From Galbula dea (Eukaryota; Chordata; Aves; Piciformes; Galbulidae): a stretch of DNA of 64,000 bases. The stretch is from the NCBI GenBank assembly GCA_013399015.1, contig VWZX01002527.1, positions 317,902 through 381,901 on the forward strand, given 5' to 3'. Position 1 is the stretch's first letter, and each line of letters opens with the position of its first letter. Under the pieces are notes generated by a model. That model was not told where the DNA came from. It saw only the letters and a list, made by a program, of their open reading frames with translations, and did not search any database. Shown in pieces: positions 55,431 through 64,000 of the stretch. The position numbers were made by a program, and so were the translations under genes.

Positions 55431-55525
55431 ACACAGAATCACAGAATATTAGGAGTTGGAAGGGACCTCGAAAGATCATCTAGTCCAACCCCCCTGCCGC
55501 AGCAGGATTCCCTAGACCAGGTCAC
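55431..55525 (-). repeat. CR1 LINE 3' end, short fragment
   Basis: The antisense CR1 terminus reads acagaatcacagaatatt, gttggaagggacctcg, ccaacccccctgcc. Only the last ~95 bp remain. Confidence 0.9.
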
Positions 55526-56729
55526 TTGTCCTGTGACAAATTACGCACAGATTGATTCTGACCACTTTGAAAAAAGCGTGGGTTTCCTTTTCGAAAATGC
55601 TTTTGCTCCAACACAAACTAGCAAAACAGCACAGACTTTTATCTTAATGAGTTCATAGGAGACTGTGTGCAGGCAGGCTAAATGACAGCAAGCCCCAAGG
55701 CACTTTGCTTTCATTCCATCGCCTTTGCCATCACGTCTGAGAACAGGATTCTCTCTTCATTCCTTTTATTTAATTTGTGCTTGCTTTGCATAAACCATCC
55801 AGAAATTACAAGGTACTGAGATTCACACCCTTCAACCTCAGATATGTTGGCTTCCTAAAACTTTCATTCAAATTGATGAGCTTTCCAAGGACATAGCCAC
55901 AAGTAGAATTTAATCCTAGATTAAAACAACAAAATGCAGAAGAAGAAGAAAATAGCTGAAAACATAAATAATCTTTACCTGGTATTATGCTTCCATCTTC
56001 TGAATCCACCTAATTGTTTCCAGGTGCCAGGTGATTTTATAAACTATATACCATAGACTTTTAGGAAGGCTTTCATACTAGCATTCCAGTAGATGCAGGA
56101 GCAGAAAACAGAATAACTGACTGACTAGTCTGGGAGAATGTTGTAGCAGAGGAATCCTAGACACGCTGGTTTCTTCTGCTCTCACCCTTTCTGGACTTCC
56201 TGTGATACACTTACTGTTCTTCTGTTGGTAATCAGAAAGGACACATCTCTTCAGGATACTGAAAAGGAAAAATGCCTTTCCTCCTGATACCTACTTCATA
56301 TGCCTGCAATGTCCCATGAGCTAAGAGAAGTAATCAACATTTCCAGAGTGTCACTCCCCAAAATGGGATTAGAGCTTGGAAAGCATATAACATATCACCA
56401 GATTACTTGAAAAGAGTTATGAGCAGTCAGCAAATTGCTGGCAAGTTATGTAACAATCCATAATAAAGTCAGGAGTATAAAGTTTTTATGGAGAACCAGA
56501 CACTTTTCCTTACTTCCTACACATTGTTCCTTACCATCAAATATTACCTTGTTATTTTTTTCCTACGTTAGATTTTGATTCCACTTGGGCTATTTAAACT
56601 TCCCAGGAGCACAGGGATCACAGATCCTTGCGCACCAGAAAAGGACAGTCAAGGAGCAGGGTGAGTCCTTCAGGCCTGTTCCCACAGCCTGTGGGGTCAG
56701 TTTCTTGTAAATATCCTGGCATGGTTGTA

Positions 56730-56801
56730 ACTCAGCTGAAGGCTGCTGTTAGAAAAACTATGGGCACTCAGCTGAAGGCTGCTGTTAGAAAAACTATGGG
56801 C
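56730..56801 (+). repeat. Perfect 36-bp tandem duplication
   Basis: Two exact copies of a 36-bp unit (56730-56765 and 56766-56801). A multiple of three keeps the local open frame (repeat TQLKAAVRKTMG), but that 75-codon frame has no other support as a gene. Confidence 0.95.
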
Positions 56802-56835
56802 ACCCAGATGGAGGCCCCACACAAACTTGGAAGCA

Positions 56836-56889
56836 ATAGTAGTAGTAGTTGAACTACTATTACTAATACTATTACTAATAGTAGTAGTG
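56836..56889. repeat. Self-complementary TAG/CTA triplet tract
   Basis: A (TAG)n tract is followed by its complement (ACT/ATT units) and then by TAG units again, so the region can fold into nested hairpins. Confidence 0.85.
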
Positions 56890-58566
56890 ATTCCCTACAT
56901 ATTTTTGGACAAGCCACTTCAGTGTCTCTTCCAAATCCAGTGAAGAAATCAGGAATGCGATTTCTGGAAAAGCAAAATAAAGCATGGATTATTACTAGGC
57001 ACCTACTGGCTCTTTTGTATGACTGCCAAAGGATTTATGTATAAATCCCAGGTATCTGGGCCATGTGGTAAAGGACATGAGTTATATCACAGACATTATT
57101 TCCTCACATGAATGGTTTTAACAGAAGCATCATTATGTCACAGAATACAAGTGTTTTGTGCAAGGACTCCATTCTGGCTCAGATTTTAAGTTAGCATTTT
57201 ATAGCATATATCTTTCTGCTAATATACTGTATATACACTATTTTATAAGCAAATTAAAGTATACTCACTCTATTAGAGAGGAAAGACTTTCACACCCACG
57301 TAAGCAGTGAGATTTTACAGAATAAACTTTGATTGCCATTAAACTTTCATTTACTAAAGACAAGACTCATACTTACTTGCAACAAGAAAGTGAAAAATGT
57401 CAGAGTCTCTGTATATTTTGTAATGCCAGAAAGCTCTGTCAAATGTTAGAATTTAGGCTTCCATATCTTTGCCTAAGAATATTTTGGAAGCACAATAGAT
57501 AAATTATAAGTTATTTTGTAGACAAAACACAACCAGGTGATGATTTGAAAACGGTGCATCTTAGAGTCAGAGAAGGAGATGCAGCACTGCACCCGCTTTC
57601 TAACATCTGAGCCCTGTGACCACCACCACCAGCCATGCTTCATCTCCATCACGTCAGATGAACAGCTTGTGCCTCTTGAATTTAGAATGCAAGAGGTCCA
57701 GATCTTACCTTACAGATGGTGCGTGCAGTCATGTACATTTGTTAAAAGGAGAAGGTGATGTTTGGATGATGAGGGCATAGGAACAGATGATTGTGTTTGC
57801 TGTAGCACTTCAGCCTGTATCTCCCCCCCCATCAATGCCCGCCCCACTTTCTCTCTCTTCCTGAACCTTTTGTGTGTAGGGAAAAGGCTAATTCTCCTTA
57901 CAGTCTCTTCTGTAAGGATTTCATGTAGCTGAAATGTTCATTTATTTTATTTTCCATTCAAAACACAGGACTTTTACAAAACCAGAAGGCAGATTCTCTC
58001 ACTTTGTCGGGTTTTTTTGAACCTGGCTGCTTTTCAACATCGTTTCCTGAGGAAAAGTTATGCATGCCACCACTCTGTCTATCAGCCTGCTACCCCCTGG
58101 CAAATTTGAAGCTATGTGCCAGTCCCAACTGCATGCAATAGAGAAGTAGTTTCAGAAATATGGATTACAAAACGTTTCAGGAGAAGCTTTCTCTGCATTT
58201 AATAATGCCAAGTGAGAGCTACAAACACACTTTCCTAACCTCTTCTGTTGAAATGGTATTAAGAAAGGGCAATAGTGGTATCTGTCTATGTCTTTGCCAC
58301 AGGGCTGGGATCAACAGTTTTACAAGACAAGAGAGATGCCATCATCTCAGCAGTCCTCAAGATGCTATGATAGTAGGCAGAAAAATTATAGATGCCAGCT
58401 TTTTTCATGGTAAACATTGATGCAAGACATATCTAAAGACAAAAATATTCCTGCATTCTTATTTTTTAAACTTTCTATCATTTCACATTTCTAAGTTGAT
58501 CGGTGTAACAAAATTATACTGGTACTGCAACTCCAAATCAAAAGGCTGACAACAATGGATAGGTAA

Positions 58567-59201
58567 TCACAGAATCACAGAATATTACGAGTTGTAAGAG
58601 ACCTCAAAAGATCATCTAGTCCAACCTCCCCTGCCACAGCAGGATTCCCTACAACAGGTCACACAGAAGCACATCCAGACGGGTTTTGAATACCTCCAGA
58701 GAAGGAGACTCCACAACCTCTCTGGGCAGTCTGTGCCAGTGCTCTGGCACCTCAACTAGGAAAAAGATTCTATGTGTGTTCACACAGAATCTCCTATGCT
58801 TCAGCTTACAGCCATTGCCTCTTGTCCTGTCACTGGGCCTCACCGAGAAGAGCCTGACCCCATCCTCCTGACACCAACACTTCACATATTTAAAAGCATA
58901 TATGAGGTCACCCCTTATTCTCCTCTTCTCCAAGCTAAAGAGACCCAGCTCCCTCAGCCTTTCCTCATCAGGAAGATGTTCCAGCCCCTTCATCATCTTG
59001 GTGGCTCTGTGAGGAACTCTTTCCAGCATTTCCCTATCCTTCTTAAAGTGAGGGGCCCAGAACTGGACACAATATTCTAGACGTGGCCTCACCAGGTTAG
59101 AGTAAAGGAGGAGAAGAACCTCTCTTGACCTACTAACCACACCCCTTCTAAGACACCCTAGAATCCCATTGGCCCTCCTGGCCACAAGTGCACACTGCTA
59201 G
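58567..59201 (-). mobile_element. CR1 LINE, 5'-truncated, with a 178-codon open ORF2 end
   Basis: From 59185 to 58649 a single frame encodes the ORF2 C-terminus: ARRANGILGCLRRGVVSRSRE, NLVRPRLEYCVQFW, LFSLEKRRIRGDLIYAFKYV, then HWHRLPREVVESPSLEVF. The 3' tail is at 58567. The unbroken frame suggests a relatively young insertion. Confidence 0.92.
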
Positions 59202-60703
59202 GCATCAGTAGCTTCCACTGAAGAACTACATGGGGATACAAACAGCTTTTCCATGCAACAGAATATATCATTCCTACAAAAGAAAAATACTCAGCACAAC
59301 ACAAGCTCTACAGGAGAGAAAACATGATGTCTTCTTTCCCTGAAAAGTGTTAAAACACCAGTACTGGGACTCTGCTCTGACAGCACTTTAGAGAAATGAT
59401 GGAAGCAGATTTCTCAGACATGAAACAGTAGTGATTTCAGAGTGGCTTGCCTGAAAAAGTATATCTTCTCTGATCTTGAAAATGAATGGCAAAGTTCTTC
59501 AGCATTTCAAAAGGAGCAATATAGGCTTCAGGGCTGTTTGCTTAATGTATAAGAAAACAGGTTGTTTGTTTTGACAAGAGTGCATACTACCAAGTGAGGT
59601 CAGAAGAGGTGAGAAGTTACATCAAAACCATGCAGCTTGACAACATGGCCAAGGAGTTCGGCACAGCATCCTGTTGCCTACTTTCACTCATAATCCTTCA
59701 AGCAGGTCAGCCAGGGCTGTGTCTGCTGAGGGGAAAATAGAGACCATCACTGGTCATAGACACAAAAAAGCGAGCTTTCAAAATGCTGTCAAGCCATCCT
59801 CAGGTCACTTTACCAGTGCAAATTGGAAAAATAAAGTCTAAAATTTGAACAGCACTTTTCACCACTAGGGTGCCAAAGCTTTCCACAAAGAACATTTTAT
59901 TTGACCAGGCAAACCCAACAGAATTCTGCCAAACTCAGGGCTTAGTCACACATTACCTGAGAGTTCTGAGCCTTGTTTGCATCTATCAGATACTAGGTCA
60001 GAGATCAAGTGAATTTGCTTTCTTGTAATGTTTTTAATCTTATTGTGTTGGTTGAGAAGGAGAATTGTAAAACTCAAGTCTATTGAAAGTTTTCTTTAAA
60101 AGGCTTGCAAAAACAGTTCCTGTAACAGCCTGTCTAGAAAGAGGAGCCAGTAGAGCTATCTATATTATGGCAGTACTACTACTACTGAACATTCACTTTC
60201 ACTTGGGGCAAGATAAAAACACACTGAAAGGCAACCATTTATTCCAAGCGACAAATTCACAAAAATCATAGCAATGGATCAGACAGAAAGGAGTTCTTCT
60301 GTCCTCTAAGAGGTTGTTTTTCTCCCTGCAGCAAAATAGCCAGTCAAGTTATTCACAGCATAACAGTTGAGATGGCTCTCTGTAAAAATGCTAGATTTTT
60401 CACGTTTGGGATTTCTGTTAAGAAAAGCTGCTACCAGTAGGAGACTGAGAATAGATGAATATAAATACTGCAACCAGCTGTTAGCCAAGAAATAAAACCT
60501 TCTGACCTGTGTGAACAGCAGAGGGAAACCACCTTTCAAGATGCCTTCTTGACACCATCCCCATGAGACATTACACAGCTTAGGAGCTTGCACGGGTGCT
60601 GCAGGAATGACAAGTGGAGAGCTCTGACTTAACACATCCAATTCAGAATTATGCTCTTAAATCTTTAAATATACAACATAAATTCGTGTCCCATATGAGG
60701 TAA
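59202..60703. other. Upstream intergenic DNA, nothing recognised
   Basis: No gene, RNA or repeat family is visible in this AT-rich stretch. Confidence 0.5.
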
Positions 60704-60757
60704 TACAGAATCACAGAATGTTAGGGGTTGGAAGGAACCTTGAAAGGTCATCTAGCC
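60704..60757 (-). repeat. CR1 3' end, antisense arm of a tail-to-tail pair
   Basis: It reads acagaatcacagaatgttag, gttggaaggaaccttg, catctagccca, then meets a sense CR1 directly at 60757. Confidence 0.88.
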
Positions 60758-60914
60758 CAGAGAGGTTGTGGAGTCTCCTTCTATGGAGGCATTCAAAACC
60801 CATCTGGACGCGCTTCTGTGTGACCTGGTGCAGGGAATCCTGCTGTGGTAGGGGGGTTGGACTAGATGATCTTTCAAGGTCCCTTCCAACTGCTAGCATT
60901 CTGTGATTCTGTGA
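60758..60914 (+). repeat. CR1 3' end, sense arm of a tail-to-tail pair
   Basis: It begins at gagaggttgtggagtctcc and runs to the tail attctgtgattctgtga. It shares the letters ccca with the antisense arm at the junction. Confidence 0.9.
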
Positions 60915-61139
60915 GGTAGAGGTACAAACCCCTGGCTGGAGGCAGCAGGACACACTGTCTGCCAGGGCAGAGCGCTTACTGGCTACAAATCCTGGTTTAC
61001 TCCTTTGATCTTTGAAACTGCCTTTTTGTGGTGAACACACGATTGGACTTTTGTCTTAAAGCAAGGTGACAAACATAACATCAGCAAAAACACATCTTGC
61101 AGACTCTTGGCTCTACAGAGGCAGTATGTAGTCTGTGGT
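60915..61139. other. Spacer, nothing recognised
   Basis: About 225 bp without recognised features. Confidence 0.4.
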
Positions 61140-61576
61140 TTTGAGCTGTGCTAGCAACTGTGCAAAACCATCCTGTAGTTGCTAGCAGCTGCAGAAGTCA
61201 GACTGTCTTAGCTATACCAGCCATGAAAAACACAATGCGGCAAGAACACTATAAAAACTCAGCTAAGAGACACCGAAGTGTTCAAATCCCCAACTGACCT
61301 GAAGATTGATCAACGAGACAGTGTTGGCTCCTCAGTGTGCTTGAAGATGGACCAATGAGATGTCTTTAGCTCCATAGTGGTGACTATGTTAGCAGTTTCT
61401 TGAAGTCTTGATTGATTTTCCTCCTTTACTCTCCCTTATCTCTCTTAACATTTGTAATAATAAAGTAGTGGTTTTGACATGTGCTACTTGACATTATTTG
61501 TGCCTTAAATTCACTCTGGGACCAAAACCGAACCTCCTCTGGGTGCATTATTGGACCTGGACACTTTTCTAACACA
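61140..61576 (+). repeat. Possible LTR with TATA box and poly(A) signal
   Basis: TATAAAA at 61250-61256 is followed about 200 bp later by AATAAA at 61459-61464. After a further ~110 bp the stretch ends ctaacaca at 61576. This is the U3-R-U5 spacing of a retroviral LTR. No clear target-site duplication or TG start could be fixed, and no homologous copy is in the window. Confidence 0.35.
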
Positions 61577-63150
61577 AAGCCTCAACTTTCAAAAAGTAAG
61601 ACTTTCAAATAATAATTTCATTTCATAAAATCCTTTACACAGTAAAGGCTACAAATACCCTTCAGCTTTTACATTGAGTCTTACTGAACACAGTGGTTTT
61701 ACCAGTCAGTGCTGGAGCAGGTCACTAGCCACAGAAGATGACATTGACCACAGAACCAACCAGGGACCACTGCAAGCAACTTTAAAGAAAACCCGGACAT
61801 AAAAATTAATTTATTGTTTCAGATGAGATGGCAGCAAACTACCTGTAAGTAAATGTAAGTCATTAAAATGCTAATGACTGGTTCTAGGCACTGACTGCCT
61901 TCAAACAGGCACCAAGTTCCAGGGAAACTCAAGGTATAGCACAGCTGGACATCACACCTGCAGTGATGGATTATTTAGATTGTCTTAGGTAGTGGAAATC
62001 CAGGTCCAACAGCATAAACCCTCCAAATTTTGGTAAGAATTAAGTATGCACTCACTAGGGAACATTAAAAAGAGATTACATACCTCAACCTTAGCATTTA
62101 ATCCCCCAGAGAATGAACTTCTATACAAATTACTGTGTGATAAGGCATTCAGAGCAGATTCCCTGGGTCAGTTTTTGGAGCTAAGCAAGTTATCATATTG
62201 TAATAAACCTCGTAAAACATGTTTTTTGTAACAATGAATAAGAATACACAAGGGCTTTCCTCTGCTTGTCATGTCATCTACACAGCGTGATCTGGTGTGA
62301 ATAGTTTACCTTCGACTTTGTCTTGAAATGTAATACTCTGAACTGAGAGTCAGAGGTATTACTGCCGCCCTGTGGCAGATATAAGTATTTCAAACTGACA
62401 CTTGCCAGAGAGAAAACAGTTCTTTAAAGGTGTCATTTTAGAAAGAACCCTTACTTGCTGATATTATTCTTAAAAGCCACAGAGGAAAGCTAGTGGTCTG
62501 TAAATAACAATCTTCAGGTCTTAGAAAATAATGACCAGATGAGTAGAGTCTCATGTCCACCATTCAAATGGAGACATACTGCATTATTCAGTGATCTAAC
62601 TCCAGAAAGGACACTAACTCTAACCCTAACCATATCAGTCTGCCGTTTCCAGAATGCACATTAATACAAGGATCTCCCTATTTCTGATGGTAACGCTGCC
62701 AGTGTCCTCAATGGGAAAAGCCATCAGATGGCTCAAATAATGTGAGCCCTCTGCTAAGGCTGCATCCAAACACAACACAATAGCACCAAGAATCTATTTC
62801 TCACACCTTTTCCTTAGTTTCAGTCTTTTGGGTCAGAAATACAGTTTTCTATAACATGACTGTGAGACTCAGACACCTGGGAAGACATGTGGGAACCTGT
62901 AGACTGTCAGCAACAGTCTTCTGGAGCTGAAAGTGACAGAGGTTCTGCATGTGTCTTTTTCAAATTTATCTCAGGGACAAATTTCTATCTCTCAGAGTTG
63001 AAAGAGGTGAATGCAGGCAATATGGTAGAGATGTTTTTTTCATGATGTTTTTTTCATTTTGCTGAGGCGAGAAAACAGTACCAGCTCCAGCACTAACTCC
63101 AGGGAGTTTTTCTCTCCCTTGGCTTTTCTTTTTAGGCAGACGGGGGTTTC
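61577..63150. other. Upstream intergenic DNA, nothing recognised
   Basis: AT-rich. It includes a trivial ctaaccctaacc word at about 62618-62630. No gene or repeat family is recognised. Confidence 0.5.
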
Positions 63151-63159
63151 TCCAGCAAG

Positions 63160-63290
63160 GGAGAGCTCGGCTCAGAAGGGACCGGCAGGGTCGGCATTTC
63201 TCGTGAGACGCGACTAGGGTGCTCCCAGGGACCCGCGGCAGATTTAAACGCGGCGATTCTGGAAGTGGCTCCATTTCGCTGAGGCCATAA
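63160..63290. promoter_or_regulatory. CpG-rich patch, possible promoter or CR1 5' region
   Basis: Within ~130 bp there are many CpGs (accggcagggtcggc, ctcgtgagacgcgac, acccgcggc, acgcggcgat) in an otherwise CpG-poor window. It lies about 110 bp 5' of the plus-strand CR1 ORF1. It could be a host promoter fragment or the CpG-rich CR1 5' UTR. The sequence alone does not decide this. Confidence 0.35.
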
Positions 63291-63399
63291 AGCAGCCTTT
63301 CACGGGCAATGTGCGGCGGTATTAAAGAAAAAACAAAACAAAAAAACCCAGAAAAGTGTGTGTATATATATTTATCTCTAGTTAGTACTTACAGGTATA

Positions 63400-64000
63400 A
63401 TGGTCTCCACCCAGCAGAAGAAGACTCTGCTCCTGAAGCCAGTCAAAATGGAGGTGGGAATTCAGACAGAGCTCCCCCAGAAGGACGTGATGCTGCAAGC
63501 TACAGGCTGCAGGGAGTGTCTCAGCCTCTCCTTAGTAGCAGGAGGCTGTGCACAGTGTGAGCAGGTAGATGATCTGCTCAACCAAGTGGCACAGCTGCAA
63601 GATGAAGTGGAGAGGCTTAGGAGAATCAGGGAGGCTGAGGAGGAGACTGATTGGTGGAGTCAGAGGCTGCCCTCCCTGAATCTGAAAAGGGAGCAGCCGT
63701 CTGTTAATGTTCACAACCATAAGGCCCCTGTTTCCCATTATCTGCCCAGATGTAGTAATCCTGCTGTGAGGGACGAATGGAAGACAGTCCGTGATAGAGG
63801 CAGCAAAAAACTACCTCCCTTGCCTACCTCATCTTCCCAGGTGCCACTAGAGAGCAGGTTTGAGTCTCTGGTTGGGGAACATCTCTCTAATGATGACATG
63901 GAAGATGAGCAGTCTGCACCAGAGGTACGGTCATGTTCAAGAAAGCATGCTTCTACATCANTCTGGGGAACCCCCAGCTCGCACTGGACAGAGAGTTCCA
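63400..64000 (+). pseudogene. CR1 LINE ORF1, 5' part, open to the window edge
   Basis: From ATG at 63400 (a second in-frame ATG is at 63448) the frame stays open for 200 codons to the end of the window, through one N at 63961. It encodes a cysteine motif C-x2-C-x9-C-x2-C (GCRECLSLSLVAGG, CAQCEQ), a coiled coil (VDDLLNQVAQLQDEVERLRR), a linker, and VPLESRFESLVGE, matching ORF1 of the 36191 copy in order. The esterase block would lie beyond the edge. This could be a young copy, since the frame is undamaged as far as seen. Confidence 0.85.

Larger units (their letters stand above)
55526..58566. other. Upstream intergenic DNA with a 36-bp tandem duplication
   Basis: AT-rich. No gene or transposon is recognised apart from the small tandem and triplet repeats listed at 56730-56801 and 56836-56889. 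Confidence 0.5.

Noticed and set aside
55975..56009. Candidate upstream exon ending ATACCAG|gtaaag on the minus strand
   Set aside because: Its phase does not fit the opsin and it has no ATG.
58649..59185. 178-codon open frame as a host gene
   Set aside because: The translation is plainly the CR1 ORF2 C-terminus and matches other CR1 copies in the window.
62610..62632. Telomere-like ctaaccctaacc word
   Set aside because: Under two full units, so no evidence for an interstitial telomere.
1..64000. CRISPR arrays, rRNA, bacterial-type operons or toxin systems
   Set aside because: None seen. The window is vertebrate nuclear DNA.

Overview
This window looks like avian nuclear DNA. Three things show it: many CR1 LINE copies whose 3' ends carry the bird-type 8-bp tail (ATTCTGTG-like units), two solo LTRs of an endogenous retrovirus type, and one vertebrate opsin gene of the Opn5 group. 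The rest is AT-rich intron or intergenic sequence. By my rough tally CR1 covers about a quarter of the window, which is heavy for a bird. That would suit a CR1-rich lineage such as woodpeckers and their relatives, but this is only inference.

The one host gene I can support lies on the minus strand, from the start codon at 48962 to the stop at 12686. Joining six coding exons (48842-48962, 33251-33456, 22167-22266, 20874-20978, 13792-14015, 12686-13126) gives one uninterrupted 398-residue seven-helix opsin, with GT-AG at all five introns and matching phases. It has the retinal-binding lysine (K294), NPIIY, the disulfide pair C108/C184 and an AWSP motif in helix 6. It departs from standard opsins in having TRY instead of DRY, and Asp at both classical counterion positions (111 and 178). 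It fits the non-mammalian Opn5-like branch, most likely OPN5L2 (OPN8).

Layout. Bases 1-12.7 kb lie downstream of the gene and hold CR1 fragments, a solo LTR (5381-5902), and a tRNA-Glu-headed SINE with a CR1 tail (11791-11967). From 12.7 to 49.0 kb is the opsin gene. Intron 4 holds a near full-length CR1. Intron 2 holds a plus-strand CR1 pair and an old CR1. Intron 1 holds a nearly complete 4.4-kb CR1 with recognisable ORF1, endonuclease and reverse transcriptase, a probable 976-bp LTR, and a truncated CR1. From 49 to 64 kb lies upstream of the gene and holds a second copy of the first solo LTR in inverted orientation (50670-51198), small CR1 pieces, a possible LTR near 61.1-61.6 kb, a CpG-rich patch near 63.2 kb, and a plus-strand CR1 ORF1 that is open to the window edge.

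Single N bases at 10300, 29128, 30509 and 63961 fall in repeats. At least two mark suspicious repeat junctions, so CR1 chimeras next to them may be assembly artefacts. No rRNA, functional tRNA, CRISPR array or second host protein gene was found.
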